From: Acidobacteriota bacterium
GTDB taxonomy: Bacteria > Acidobacteriota > G020349885
Direction of reading: 5' to 3'
DNA: 40,403 nt
Assembly: GCA_020349885.1 (NCBI GenBank)
Contig: CP070701.1
Coordinates: 1,869,836-1,910,238 of the forward strand
This document shows positions 1-9,006 of this stretch, one piece after another. The notes under the pieces are model-generated. The model was not told the DNA's origin, did not search any database, and saw nothing but the letters and a program-made list of their open reading frames with translations. How positions within the stretch are numbered: position 1 is the first letter of the stretch; every line of letters starts with the position of its first letter. The translations under genes were made by a program, and so were the position numbers.

Positions 1-566
1 AAAGGGGGTGGAAGCTCGCACATTCTGATTGTCTCTTTCGATACGTCCAGACCAAGGTTTCTCGCGCCGTCGCGGACTCCTGCATGCAGGAAAACCTCCG
101 AAGGCTCCAGTCTGAGTTTCGCCCCGATGCGAAGCGCCGTATCGTAGACCGCAAGCTCCCCTATTCCGTCTATAGAGCCGATCTTTTTTAAAATCAGTTC
201 ATGCAATTCTTCAAAAGGTCGAGCGCTTCTTATTTCCTGAATCGCCGCACTAAGGCATTGATGGCTTTTCTTGAGTACCGAAACCGGAATTCTCCATTGG
301 TGAAACAGCTTCTCACCATTCGGCCCCCTGGCAAGGGCGGCTAATTCAATTGCTTTTTCCAGCGTGGGTTGGCTGGAAAAATGGCGGAGCTCTTCTTCCG
401 CAGGCTTTTGCCAGCGGCGAATATAATGGTTGACAATACGCGAGAGACTATTCAATTCACCTGGATCACCATTTCCTCCACACCCATCTTTTCTTCTCTT
501 GCGTCTTCCGCATTGCGTGCTTCCGCCGGGCGGGCGGGTTCTTTTCTTTTTTCTGCGGGAGGTCAT
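1..566 (-). CDS. Partial hypothetical protein with helix-hairpin-helix-like region
   Basis: This leftward reading frame stays open to the window edge, so the C-terminus is missing (about 188 residues are visible). The start is an ATG at 566 preceded by GAGGAAG at good spacing, which decided it. The first 35 residues are a Lys/Arg/Gly-rich, probably disordered tail (MTSRRKKKRTRPPGG). A helical region follows, then the segment KIGSIDGIGELAVYDTALRIG, which resembles a helix-hairpin-helix DNA-contact motif, then LHAGVRDGARNLGLDV. I do not recognise a named family. It lies 72 bp downstream of cinA on the same strand, so it is probably the last visible member of the dprA-topA-cinA operon. A nucleic-acid role fits the motif and the neighbours but is inference only. 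Confidence 0.6.
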   Translation of the reverse strand, partial: MTSRRKKKRTRPPGGSTQCGRRKRRKDGCGGNGDPGELNSLSRIVNHYIRRWQKPAEEELRHFSSQPTLEKAIELAALARGPNGEKLFHQWRIPVSVLKKSHQCLSAAIQEIRSARPFEELHELILKKIGSIDGIGELAVYDTALRIGAKLRLEPSEVFLHAGVRDGARNLGLDVSKETIRMCELPPP

Positions 567-638
567 AACTTCCTCATTCTATCCCTCGCCTCCGCCCCGG
601 ACAAGCATTCCCTCTTGCTCAAGACCGTTGTGAAAACA

Positions 639-1907
639 CTACCCTCGGCGGCGCTCCAGGGCGAGGCGGAGGGCGTTCAGGCACAAGGCCGCGGTGCGGC
701 TCCTGACGGCGGCGCGGTCGCCCGGAAAGCGCGACGTCCACGAGCGGACGCCTCCCTTCCAGGCTATCGCCATGCAGACCGTCCCGCGAGGTTTTTTTCG
801 AGTGCCGCCCCCCGGCCCGGCTATGCCCGTCGCCGAGAGCGCGTAGTCGGCGCCGAAGCGCCGCCGCGCCCCCCGCGCCATGGCGCGCGCCGTGGGCTCG
901 CTCACGGAGCCGTGGTCGCGCAGAGTTTTTTTCGCCACGCCAAGGAGGCGTTCCTTCTCCCTCCCCGTGTAGGCCACGACGCCCCCGAGGAAGTACGCGG
1001 AGCTGCCCGCGACGGACGTTATGCGCTCGGAAAGAAGGCCCCCGGTGCAGGACTCGGCCACGGCGAGCGTCACCTTCCGCTTCTTGCAGAGTTTTCCGAC
1101 GATTCCCTCTAGCGTGTCGCCGTCCTCGCCGAAGACGGCGCTCCCGAGCGCCCCGCGGTAGCGCCGCGCCTGGCGGCGCAGGGCCGCCCTGGCCTCGCGC
1201 TCCGTCGCGGCCTCCGCCTCAAGGTGAACGGAGATGGTTCCGCTGTGTGCCGTGTCCCCCACCCTCACCTCCGGCTCGACCGGAATCTTTTCCAGCATCG
1301 CGTCCATGTCCGCCTCGAGCATCCCGGCCACGTGGAGCGTCTTCTCGGGCGCGCGTTTTCCCTTTGGAAAGAGGCGGCGCAGGCGCGGCTCGACCTCGCG
1401 GGTGCAGAGGGCGCGGAACTCGCAGGGGACTCCGGGGAGCAGCACCACCACGACCCTGCCCGCGCGGCCCCAGAGCCCGGGCGCCGTGCCGTAGGGGTTT
1501 CGCAGTACCTCGAACCCCCGTGGCGCGAACGCCTGCTTTCTCAGGTTCGGCGCCCCCCTCCGGGTCTTCACCACCTTCTTCTCGATCCACGCGAGCGCCT
1601 TGCGGCTGAGCACGAGTTTTTTCCTCAAAGCGCGCGCCGCGGCCTCCACCGTCACGTCGTCCCGCGTCGGCCCCAGCCCCCCGCACACGACGAGAAGGCG
1701 CCCGCCGCTTGAGGAAGAGGCGGCGTTCATGCGGCGCACGCTCTCCGCGACGGCCCGCGCGATTGCCTTGCGGTCGTCGCCCACCACGGCCTTGCGCGTG
1801 AGCGAGATACCCAGCCTGCGTAGGCGCCCGGCCAGGAAAAGCGAATTGCTCTCCGTCTTGCGGGGCCCGAGAAGCTCGGACCCGGTGGCGAGAAACTCCG
1901 CGTTCAT
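639..1907 (-). CDS. cinA: CinA-like competence/damage-inducible protein (NMN amidohydrolase type)
   Basis: The 422-aa protein has the two-domain CinA architecture. The N-terminal molybdopterin-binding-like domain (about residues 1-170) contains ATGSELL and GGLGPTRDDVTVEA. The C-terminal PncC-type domain (about 265-420) contains VAESCTGGLLSERITSVAGS, GGVVAYTGREKERLLGV and TGIAGPGGGT. PncC domains deamidate nicotinamide mononucleotide in pyridine nucleotide salvage, and the full-length family is also linked to competence and DNA damage. Length is typical (about 410-430). The ATG at 1907 starts the canonical MNAEFLATGSELL. The Shine-Dalgarno is weak (CAGG). It follows topA by 72 bp on the same strand and is probably co-transcribed with dprA and topA. 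Confidence 0.93.
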   Translation of the reverse strand: MNAEFLATGSELLGPRKTESNSLFLAGRLRRLGISLTRKAVVGDDRKAIARAVAESVRRMNAASSSSGGRLLVVCGGLGPTRDDVTVEAAARALRKKLVLSRKALAWIEKKVVKTRRGAPNLRKQAFAPRGFEVLRNPYGTAPGLWGRAGRVVVVLLPGVPCEFRALCTREVEPRLRRLFPKGKRAPEKTLHVAGMLEADMDAMLEKIPVEPEVRVGDTAHSGTISVHLEAEAATEREARAALRRQARRYRGALGSAVFGEDGDTLEGIVGKLCKKRKVTLAVAESCTGGLLSERITSVAGSSAYFLGGVVAYTGREKERLLGVAKKTLRDHGSVSEPTARAMARGARRRFGADYALSATGIAGPGGGTRKKPRGTVCMAIAWKGGVRSWTSRFPGDRAAVRSRTAALCLNALRLALERRRG

Positions 1908-1979
1908 TGCCTGACCATGTTACTACGGGAAGCGGAAAACGTGCGAAGCGGCCCCTGCCCCGCCCTCTCGCGGAGCGGC

Positions 1980-4340
1980 TCACTTCAATTTCTTCTTATA
2001 CTTGCACTTCTTCTCCCCGCAGAACTTCACCTTGCCCTCCTTCTTGGTCTCCTTGGTCAGGAGAAACGGCGCGGAGCACTTGGGACAAACCTCGGGGACG
2101 GGGCGGTAGTTCACGATGAACCTGCACTTCGGGTAGTTCGTGCAGCTGTAGAAGGGGCCGCGCTTCGAGGTGCGCTCGGCGAGCTCCCCGCCGCAGCCCT
2201 CCTCCGGACAGGGGACGCCCACCGTCTTGGGCTTTATGTACTTGCACTTGGGGTAGCCGCTGCACGAGACGAACCCGCCGAAGCGCCCCATGCGCTCGAC
2301 GAGCTTCTTGCCGCACTTCGGGCACGCCTCGTCGAGCTCCTTCGGAGGCGCGGCCGGGCGGCCCGCCCCGGCGAGCGGCACGGTCGTCTTGCATTCCGGA
2401 TAGCCCGTGCAGGCGTAGAATTTCCCATAGCGCCCGCTCCGGAGCTTCATCGCCTTGCCGCAGTTCTGGCAGGTGGGCGTTTCCTCGGAGGCGGGGGCTT
2501 CGTCCTCCCCCTCGGCGCCGGGCAGCTCCTTCGTGTTCTTGCACTCGGGATAGGCGGAGCAGGAGAGGAACTTCCCGAAGCGCCCGAAGCGGATGAGCAT
2601 CTTCGCGCCGCACGTCTCGCACACCTCGTCGGTCTCCTCGACCGCCTTCGTCATGCCCTTCTCGGCCTTGGCGAGGTCGCGGGAGAATTTCTTGTAAAAC
2701 CCCTCGAGCAGCTCCACCCAGTCGAGGTCCCCGTCCTCGATCTTGTCCAGCTCCTCCTCCATGCGGGCCGTGTAGCCGACGTCCATGAGGTCGGTGAACT
2801 GCCCGAGGAGCTTGTCCGTGACGAGGCAGCCGAGCTCCGTCGGCTTGAACTTGCCCTCCTCGCGCCCGACGTAGTCGCGGCCCTGAATCGTCGTGATAAT
2901 GGCGGCGTACGTCGAGGGGCGGCCGATGCCGTTTGCTTCGAGCGCCTTGACGAGGGTCGCCTCGGTGTAGCGCGGCGGAGGCTGGGTGAAGTGCTGCTTC
3001 GGCGTAATATCCTTGAGCGCAAGCGTCTGCCCCCGCTCGAGCGGCGGCAGGACGAAGTCGTCCTTTTCCTTCACGGGCGGATGGACCTTCATGAAACCGT
3101 CGAAGCGGAGGACGGAGCCCTCGGCGCGCAGCAGGTAGTCGCCCGCGGAGATGGACGCCTTCGTCGCGTCGTAGCGCGCCGCGGCCATCTGCGAGGCGAC
3201 GAACCGTTCCCAGACGAGGCGGTAGAGGCGGTAGTCATCCGCCTTGAGGTGCGCCTTGAGGCTCTGCGGCGTGCGGCGGACGTCGGTCGGGCGAATGGCC
3301 TCGTGCCCTTCCTGCGCCGCGCGGCGCGCCTTGTAACGGCGCGGCGCCCGGGAGACGTACTGCTTTCCGTACCGCTCCTCGATGAAGGAGCGCACGCCCT
3401 GGAGCGCCCCTTCCGAGACCCGCGGCGAGTCGGTGCGCATGTAGGTGATGAGGCCGACGCCGCCCTCGTCCGGAAGCTCGACGCCCTCGTAGAGGCGCTG
3501 GGCGACGCTCATCGTCCTTCGCACGGGAAGGCGGAGGCGCTTCGCGGCTTCCTGCTGCAGCGTGCTCGTGATGAACGGCGGCGACGGGACGGTGCGGCGC
3601 TCGCGCGATTTGACCTCCTCGACCCGTATGGTTTCCCTGCGAATCGCCGCCGCCGCGTCCCGAGCCTGCGCCTCATTTGCAATCTTGAGTTTTTCGCCGC
3701 GGAAGCGGTGCGCCTGCGCCTCGAACGTCTCGCCGGGCTTGGCTTCGAGCGCGGCGTGGATGGTCCAGTACTCCTCGACCTTGAAGGCCTCTATCTCGCG
3801 CTCGCGCTCCACTATCATCCGGAGCGCGACGCTCTGGACGCGGCCGGCGCTCAGGCCGCGCCGCACTTTTCTCCAAAGAAGCGGGCTTATCTTGTACCCG
3901 ACGAGGCGGTCGAGAATGCGGCGCGCCTGCTGCGCTTCGATCTTGTGGTGGTCGAGCTTCTGGGGGTGTTTGAAGGCATGAGTTACGGCGTTTCGCGTGA
4001 TTTCCTGAAACGACACGCGGTAGAATTTTTTTCCGTTTTTGAGCACCTCGGCCACGTGCCAGCCGATGGCCTCGCCCTCGCGGTCGGGGTCGGTCGCGAG
4101 GTAGACGGCGTCGGCGTTCGCGGCGGCCTTCTTCAGCTGGGCGATGACGTCCTTGCGGTCCTTGATGAGAACGTAACTGGGCTTGAACCCCTTCTCGACG
4201 TCCACCCCGAGCTCGCGCTTGGGCAGGTCGCGCACGTGGCCCATCGAGGCTTTTACCACGAAGCCCTTGCCGAGGTAGCGGTTGATCGTGCGCGCCTTGG
4301 CGGGCGATTCGACCACGACGAGGGATTTTTTCGGGGCCAT
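1980..4340 (-). CDS. topA: DNA topoisomerase I (type IA) with five C-terminal zinc ribbons
   Basis: The 786-aa enzyme relaxes negative supercoils through a transient 5'-phosphotyrosine link. The Toprim domain begins VVVESPAKARTINRYLG and carries the acidic ATDPDREGEAIGWH segment near residue 85. The active-site tyrosine is in GLITYMRTDSPRVS at about residue 300. The catalytic core runs to about residue 570. After it come five cysteine clusters: CETC..CSAYPEC, CQNC..CTGYPEC, CPKC..CSGYPKC, CPEEGC..CTNYPKC and a degenerate CPKC..CGEKKC. Many homologues have three or four. The lysine-rich end (KYKKKLK) is usual for DNA binding. The start lies only 6 bp after the dprA stop, so the two are almost certainly co-transcribed. 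No missing catalytic residue was noticed. Confidence 0.97.
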   Translation of the reverse strand: MAPKKSLVVVESPAKARTINRYLGKGFVVKASMGHVRDLPKRELGVDVEKGFKPSYVLIKDRKDVIAQLKKAAANADAVYLATDPDREGEAIGWHVAEVLKNGKKFYRVSFQEITRNAVTHAFKHPQKLDHHKIEAQQARRILDRLVGYKISPLLWRKVRRGLSAGRVQSVALRMIVEREREIEAFKVEEYWTIHAALEAKPGETFEAQAHRFRGEKLKIANEAQARDAAAAIRRETIRVEEVKSRERRTVPSPPFITSTLQQEAAKRLRLPVRRTMSVAQRLYEGVELPDEGGVGLITYMRTDSPRVSEGALQGVRSFIEERYGKQYVSRAPRRYKARRAAQEGHEAIRPTDVRRTPQSLKAHLKADDYRLYRLVWERFVASQMAAARYDATKASISAGDYLLRAEGSVLRFDGFMKVHPPVKEKDDFVLPPLERGQTLALKDITPKQHFTQPPPRYTEATLVKALEANGIGRPSTYAAIITTIQGRDYVGREEGKFKPTELGCLVTDKLLGQFTDLMDVGYTARMEEELDKIEDGDLDWVELLEGFYKKFSRDLAKAEKGMTKAVEETDEVCETCGAKMLIRFGRFGKFLSCSAYPECKNTKELPGAEGEDEAPASEETPTCQNCGKAMKLRSGRYGKFYACTGYPECKTTVPLAGAGRPAAPPKELDEACPKCGKKLVERMGRFGGFVSCSGYPKCKYIKPKTVGVPCPEEGCGGELAERTSKRGPFYSCTNYPKCRFIVNYRPVPEVCPKCSAPFLLTKETKKEGKVKFCGEKKCKYKKKLK

Positions 4341-4346
4341 CTTCTT

Positions 4347-5462
4347 TTAGGCCTTCCTCAGAAACAGCTTCCCCGGAAGCTGCTCCACGACGTCGCGTAT
4401 CTCCATCGAGAGAAGGTGCGTCAGGAGGGTGCTGATGCTGAAGCCGGTCTTGAGGGCGAGGCTGTCGATGTGCACGGGGTCGGCGGGAGAAAGGTATTCG
4501 TAGATGGCTTCTTCCTCGGAGACCGTGAACTCGACCTTGGGCGCCGCCCCGTCTTTTCTTTCCTCGCCCGCCTCGAGTCCGAGCACCGGCAGATCGGCGG
4601 CGATGTCCTCCCACGTCTCTACCAGGACGGCTCCCTTTTTAAGAAGGAGGTTGCAGCCCTGGCTCGCCGGGGACGTGGCGGGGCCCGGAACGGCGAAAAC
4701 GGAGCGGTTGTACTCCTCGGCCCACTTGGCCGTAATCAGGGCGCCGCTGCGCCTGGGCGCCTCGACGACGAGCACGCCCTGCCCGAGGCCCGCGATGATG
4801 CGGTTGCGCTTGGGAAAATGTGTCGACTCCGGGGGCGCGCCCGGGGGAAATTCCGTAACCACGGCGCCGCGCTTCGTAATCTCCGTCATCAGGTCCCGGT
4901 TCTCGGGAGGGTACGCCCGGTCGATGCCGCAGCCCAGGACGGCGACGGTCGTGCCGCCCTCCGCCTCCAGCGCCGCCCGGTGCGCCGCCGAGTCGACGCC
5001 GCGCGCGAGGCCGCTCACGATAGAGACGCCGCGCCGCGCGAGCTCGAATGCGACGTCGTGCGCCATCTTCTTGCCGTAGCTCGTCGCCCGGCGCGTTCCC
5101 ACGACGGCCATGGCGCGCTCCTGCGCGAGCACATCGGCGTCTCCGCGCACGTAGAGGAAACTGGGAAAATCGTCCATTTCCTTCAAGAGGCGGGGATAGC
5201 TCTCTTCATGCCACGCGAGGATCCGCGCCCCGGCTTTCTTGGCCGCGGCCACGCGGCGCTCGGCCTCGCGCTCGGCTTCGCCGCGCCCGCTTCGGACGGC
5301 CCGGGCGGTCTTCTCCGGCAGGCGCTCCACGCGAAGAAGTTCCTTTACCGAGGCGCGGAACACGGCCTTCGGGGTCTCGAACTCGTCGAGAAGCCGCCGA
5401 AGGAACGTGTCGCCCACGCCCTCGACCGAGTGAAGCGCCATTAGGGAAGCAAGATCGTCCAT
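4347..5462 (-). CDS. dprA: DNA processing protein DprA (Smf)
   Basis: DprA loads RecA on incoming single-stranded DNA during natural transformation. The frame shows an N-terminal helix-hairpin-helix/SAM-like segment (LHSVEGVGDTFLRRLLDEF), then the DprA Rossmann-type core with VVGTRRATSYGKKMA, SGLARGVDSAAHRAAL, VLGCGIDRAYPPENRDL and ITAKWAEEYNRSVFAVPG. A C-terminal winged-helix-like part (DSLALKTGFSISTLLTHLL) follows. The frame is open to an upstream ATG at 5528, but those 22 residues do not match the family, and homologues begin like MDDLASLMALHSVEG, so I chose the ATG at 5462 (371 aa). Neither start has a strong ribosome binding site. It is the first gene of the leftward dprA-topA-cinA set. 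Confidence 0.93.
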   Translation of the reverse strand: MDDLASLMALHSVEGVGDTFLRRLLDEFETPKAVFRASVKELLRVERLPEKTARAVRSGRGEAEREAERRVAAAKKAGARILAWHEESYPRLLKEMDDFPSFLYVRGDADVLAQERAMAVVGTRRATSYGKKMAHDVAFELARRGVSIVSGLARGVDSAAHRAALEAEGGTTVAVLGCGIDRAYPPENRDLMTEITKRGAVVTEFPPGAPPESTHFPKRNRIIAGLGQGVLVVEAPRRSGALITAKWAEEYNRSVFAVPGPATSPASQGCNLLLKKGAVLVETWEDIAADLPVLGLEAGEERKDGAAPKVEFTVSEEEAIYEYLSPADPVHIDSLALKTGFSISTLLTHLLSMEIRDVVEQLPGKLFLRKA

Positions 5463-5641
5463 GCGTTTTCCGTTCCGCTCCGCCCCGTTTGACAGGGCGG
5501 GGGTTTGAAACGCCATGATACAAAGCATGGGCGGCGAGTCAACAAACGCCGCGCCATGCCTCCCCGGGGCCGGAGCCGGATTCCTTGATTCCGGCGCTTC
5601 TCATGGGCTACACTTTCCCCCTGTTCCGGCAGGGCTTTCTT

Positions 5642-6280
5642 ATGGCAGACACCACGCAGTCCGTAGACTTCGGCAGAGCGTTCTCCTTCGCCTTCGAGGA
5701 CAAGGAGTGGGTCAAGAAAATTCTCATCGGGGGCGCCTTCTCTCTGCTCGCGCTCATCGTCCTCGGGTTGTTCGTCATTCTGGGCTACTGCAAGAAAGTC
5801 TTCCAGCTCCATGCCGAGAACGAGAAAGCCGGCCTGCCCGACTGGGAGCCCGGGGAAAACTTCATCGACGGGATCATCGTGTTCATCATAATCTTCCTTT
5901 ACAACCTGCCGTGGGCGCTCGTGCTGGCCGTTCCCGGGATTGGATGCTGCCTGGCCCCGATGCTCCTTTTCCTGACCGTTTTTCTCCTGCCGGCGGGGCT
6001 CGCGCATTACTTCGATAGCGAGCAGTTCGGCGACGCCTTCGATTTCAAAAAAATTCTCCCCTTCATCCGCGAAAACCTGGGCAACTACATTCTCTACTAC
6101 GTTATCGCGATCGTGGCCAGCCTGGCGAGCAACCTGGGCTTCCTCCTGCTCGTCGTCGGCATCATCTTCACGTCGTTTTGGTCCATGTTGGTCATGTGCC
6201 AGGCACTGGGGCAGGTCTGGCGGATTCACAAGGCCAGCCAGCCCCGGCGGGGCATGGAGCCTCAGCCCACGGCGACGTAG
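5642..6280 (+). CDS. DUF4013 family integral membrane protein
   Basis: The 212-aa protein begins MADTTQSVDFGRAFSFAFED, followed by DKEWVKKILIGG, the opening typical of DUF4013 proteins. Hydrophobic stretches around FSLLALIVLGLFVILGY, IIVFIIIFLYNLPWALVL, GIGCCLAPMLLFLTVFLL, YILYYVIAIVASLASNLGF and LLLVVGIIFTSFWSMLV suggest five or six membrane helices. The family is widespread and has no established function. The ATG at 5642 matches the family N-terminus; an in-frame ATG 57 bp upstream would add 19 residues that look non-family. It is a lone rightward gene, divergent from dprA and convergent with dgt. Confidence 0.8.
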   Translation: MADTTQSVDFGRAFSFAFEDKEWVKKILIGGAFSLLALIVLGLFVILGYCKKVFQLHAENEKAGLPDWEPGENFIDGIIVFIIIFLYNLPWALVLAVPGIGCCLAPMLLFLTVFLLPAGLAHYFDSEQFGDAFDFKKILPFIRENLGNYILYYVIAIVASLASNLGFLLLVVGIIFTSFWSMLVMCQALGQVWRIHKASQPRRGMEPQPTAT

Positions 6281-6361
6281 CTCGAAACTTGTCCTGCGGG
6301 ACGCCGCACAGGGGCTCTGTCCTCGCGGGGCGAACCAGCCAGGGCTGCCTTTATTTTCCGC

Positions 6362-7408
6362 TCACAGCTTCCAGCCGCGCGGCATGAAGAGCTCTTCGTA
6401 AAGGTGTAGGGCGTAGCGGTCGGTCATGCCGGCCACGAAATCGAGCGTGCGGCGCGCCGCGGAATCACCTCGGGGGTAGGGCGCCGTGTACTTTTTGGGA
6501 TTCTTGAGGGCATGCTCGTAAAGCGCCTCCAGGATGTGCTCCGTCTTCTCGAAATCCCGCGCCAGGCGGGGGTGCTCGTAGACGCGCTCGAAGAGAAAGG
6601 CCCGCATTCCCGTGACGGCCTCCAGCGTTTCGTCGCGCATCCGGATGCTCGCAAGATCGGCGGCGTGCGATTCGCGAACGATGTCGGTGACGACGTTCCG
6701 CAGGCGCGCGGAGACCGTGTCGCCGAGGAGCTTGCGGTATTTTTTGGGGATGTCGCCGGGGCGCAGAAAGCCCGCGCGGACGGCGTCGTCGGTGTCGTGG
6801 TTGACGTAGGCGATGATGTCGGCGGCGCGCACGATCTCGGCCTCGAGCGTCATGGCGCGCTCCTTCAGGATCTTCCCGCTCTTGCCCTTCGAGTGCTTGA
6901 CGATGCCGTTCTTGACCTCGAGCGTCAGGTTCAGGCCACGCCCCTCGTTTTCCAGGCGTTCGACCACGCGCAGGCTTTGGACATCATGGCGGAAGCCCTT
7001 CCGCATATCCGCGGTGTCGGGGGAGTACGTTTTGACAAGGCGGTTGAGCACCTTTTCGCCGGCGTGGCCGAAGGGCGGGTGCCCGAGGTCATGGGCAAGG
7101 GCGACGGCTTCGGCCAAGTCCTCGTTGAGGCGCAGGGCGCGCGCGATGGTGCGGGCGATCTGGGCCACTTCGAGCGTGTGGGTCATGCGCGTGCGGTAAT
7201 GGTCGCCCTCGGGGGAGAGGAACACCTGCGTTTTGTGCATGAGGCGGCGGAAGGCCTTCGTGTGGAGGATCCGGTCGCGGTCGCGCTGGAAGGCCGTCCG
7301 AATGGAGCAGGAGGCTTCGCGGCGGGCGCGGCGGGCCGAGGCGCTGCGCGCCGCGCGCGGATGGAGCGTCCGCTCCTCGACGGCCTCAAGCGTTCTGCGG
7401 ATGGTCAT
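6362..7408 (-). CDS. dgt: Deoxyguanosinetriphosphate triphosphohydrolase-like HD-domain protein
   Basis: The 348-aa protein belongs to the dGTPase family, which hydrolyses dNTPs to the nucleoside and triphosphate. Family signatures are FQRDRDRILHTKAFRRLMHKTQVF near residue 40, HYRTRMTHTLEVAQIARTIA (first metal-binding His) and ALAHDLGHPPFGHAGE (HD motif). Later come KHSKGKSGK, EAEIVRAADIIAYVNHDTDD and YPRGDSAARRTLDFVAGMTDRYAL. Length fits the shorter, hexameric-type dGTPase-like group. No clear Shine-Dalgarno precedes the ATG; instead the start lies 5 bp after a heptamer-repeat hairpin (7414-7470). It follows the DUF4388 gene on the same strand with a 65-bp gap occupied by that hairpin. Confidence 0.94.
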   Translation of the reverse strand: MTIRRTLEAVEERTLHPRAARSASARRARREASCSIRTAFQRDRDRILHTKAFRRLMHKTQVFLSPEGDHYRTRMTHTLEVAQIARTIARALRLNEDLAEAVALAHDLGHPPFGHAGEKVLNRLVKTYSPDTADMRKGFRHDVQSLRVVERLENEGRGLNLTLEVKNGIVKHSKGKSGKILKERAMTLEAEIVRAADIIAYVNHDTDDAVRAGFLRPGDIPKKYRKLLGDTVSARLRNVVTDIVRESHAADLASIRMRDETLEAVTGMRAFLFERVYEHPRLARDFEKTEHILEALYEHALKNPKKYTAPYPRGDSAARRTLDFVAGMTDRYALHLYEELFMPRGWKL

Positions 7409-7413
7409 GGAAC

Positions 7414-7470
7414 GGTCGACAGTCGACGGTCAACGGTCGAGGGTCAAAAAAGGACCATCGACTATCGACC
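7414..7470 (-). repeat. Heptamer repeat array forming an 18-bp stem-loop before dgt
   Basis: On the + strand the left arm and spacer read as five consecutive 7-bp units: GGTCGAC, AGTCGAC, GGTCAAC, GGTCGAG, GGTCAAA. The arm 7414-7431 pairs with 7453-7470 across a 21-nt loop. Only two positions deviate. They would be C-A mismatches in a rightward transcript but G-U wobbles in a leftward one, so the structure fits RNA made in the direction of the DUF4388-dgt genes. It fills the gap between the upstream stop and the dgt ATG, and could act as an attenuator, a processing site or a dispersed REP-like element. Confidence 0.7.
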
Positions 7471-7473
7471 TTT

Positions 7474-8898
7474 TTATCCTTCTTCCTTCTCTTCGATGCG
7501 CTTCAGCCCCCGCTGGACGACCATCATGCGTGCCGGGTTTTTAAAGACTTTTTTGGCCGCCTCCAGCTCGGCCGCGACCAGGGCCTCGAGCCCATCCTTG
7601 TAGCCCCGGAGGGAGTGGCTCTTGATGTTCTGGACCAGAACGTCTTTGGGAAAAGCGCCGGAGTCGTCCGGGCGGGCGCTCTCGAAAAGGGGATGGTGCT
7701 CCCGGCCGAGCTGCCCGAGCGAATCGTCCAAGAATTGGGCGACGCCGTCTCCCAGCTCGGACTTCAGGACGGAGTGAAGAAACGCGTGTTTTTCGTTGAA
7801 GCGCTCGACGGCCTTCTCGAGGGCGCCCGTGGGAAAATCGGGCTCGGCCGCAGGCTTGGCGTCAATGCTTGCCTCTATGGCGTCGAGGTCCACCGCATCG
7901 GAATCCTGGTCAGGCTCCGCGGGCTCTCCCACGCTCTTCAGGAGCTCGTCCCGAATCTTTTTGGGATCGTCCACAAGTTCAATTTTGTCCGGGACTTCCT
8001 CGTCCTCCTCCATCGCTACTTCTACTTCTACTTCTTCTTCAGAGGCTGCCTCTTCAGAGACTGCTTCTTCAGGGGCCGTTTCCTCCTCGTCATCCAGCTT
8101 GGTGGGGATAGCTACCGTCAGGTCCTCCGTCTCTTTGGGCTCCGCGAGGGCCTCGCCCAGGAGCTCGCTCACCTCCGCCTCCATGGCGTCGCGGTGGTTG
8201 ACGAGGCCCATAATTTGGTAGGACCAGAGGAGTCTGCAAGCTTCGAAATCGGAGAATTTCGTGTTTTCCAGGATTTTCCCCAGCATACGGCACGACTTGA
8301 CCGACTCGAGGAGCTGGAGCTCGCCCTTCGTGAGCGCGACGCCCTTGAGGCGCTCCTCACAGCCGGGGGCGAGCTCGTAGACCGAGTCCAGCTTGCCGAC
8401 GGCCTCTGTTATGCGGCTCCATCGGGTGATGCGCTTGATGCCTTCGAGAATCAAGTCGGGGGTGCCGATGTTGAGCGTGATGACCTCCTTCGAGGGCAGC
8501 GTCCCGATCTCGAAACGGTACTTTCCCTCCGTCCAGGTGAAGAGCTTGAAAATAATTTCCTTGACCTGCTCGATGACGTAGTGGTAGAGGTCCTGGGCGT
8601 TGAGGTAGCCGAGCTCCACGATGACGGTGCCAAGGCGCTTGCCGGGGCGAATGTGGCTGGCGGCCTTTTCGGACTGCGCGTAGGTGAGCTTGCCGTGTTG
8701 GAGAAGAAGCTCGCCCAAGCGGTCGTCGACGTCGTTCGACGAAGCGAACGTCACCTGGCCCTTCGAGATGTAGATGGAGGCGGTGACCTTGCCGCGCGTA
8801 AGGTAAAGCGTGCCCGTCTCGCCCGTGCGGCAGATGGAGTACATGAGTTTGGCGAGGTTCGATTCCTCGAGATTGCCCTCCAGACGAAGTTCGGCCAT
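7474..8898 (-). CDS. DUF4388 (PATAN-type) domain protein with acidic linker
   Basis: The 474-aa protein starts MAELRLEGNLEESNLAKLMY and continues with GETGTLYLTRGKVTASIYIS, the DUF4388/PATAN pattern found in gliding and signalling proteins. Residues about 60-210 contain further helical blocks (LGTVIVELGYLNAQDLYHYV, KEIIFKLFTWTEGKYRFEIG) also seen in that family. A strongly acidic, Glu/Val-rich linker (about residues 255-340, VSEEAASEEEVEVEVAMEED) joins a helical C-terminal domain ending in KRIEEKEEG. No enzymatic motif is visible. A regulatory or scaffolding role is inferred. It is divergent from rpsA, sharing the 8899-9054 intergenic region, and upstream of dgt. Confidence 0.8.
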   Translation of the reverse strand: MAELRLEGNLEESNLAKLMYSICRTGETGTLYLTRGKVTASIYISKGQVTFASSNDVDDRLGELLLQHGKLTYAQSEKAASHIRPGKRLGTVIVELGYLNAQDLYHYVIEQVKEIIFKLFTWTEGKYRFEIGTLPSKEVITLNIGTPDLILEGIKRITRWSRITEAVGKLDSVYELAPGCEERLKGVALTKGELQLLESVKSCRMLGKILENTKFSDFEACRLLWSYQIMGLVNHRDAMEAEVSELLGEALAEPKETEDLTVAIPTKLDDEEETAPEEAVSEEAASEEEVEVEVAMEEDEEVPDKIELVDDPKKIRDELLKSVGEPAEPDQDSDAVDLDAIEASIDAKPAAEPDFPTGALEKAVERFNEKHAFLHSVLKSELGDGVAQFLDDSLGQLGREHHPLFESARPDDSGAFPKDVLVQNIKSHSLRGYKDGLEALVAAELEAAKKVFKNPARMMVVQRGLKRIEEKEEG

Positions 8899-8976
8899 GT
8901 TGGGTGCCTCTTATGCAGTCGATGGTAACGGAAGGCGCAGGGCGTGTCAAGAGCACGGAAAACGACGCGCCCGCGT

Positions 8977-9005
8977 TTGACATGACCCGGAGAGCCGTGT
9001 AAGAT
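8977..9005 (+). promoter_or_regulatory. Promoter of the rpsA operon
   Basis: A perfect TTGACA (8977-8982) is separated by 17 bp from TAAGAT (9000-9005). This places the start site near 9012, about 43 nt before the rpsA ATG. It is one of the best sigma70-type matches in the window, fitting a ribosomal protein gene. Confidence 0.8.
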
Positions 9006-9006
9006 A

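Noticed and set aside
79-90. CCTGCATGCAGG palindrome as a regulatory site
   Set aside because: It lies inside the coding part of the partial gene and is short enough to be chance, although it resembles the cysK leader palindrome.
1917-5444. Very long rightward frame (about 1175 codons) opposite topA and dprA
   Set aside because: It is antisense to two certain genes. The lack of stops follows from high GC, and its composition (Ala/Arg/Leu/Val shadow) has no recognisable domain.
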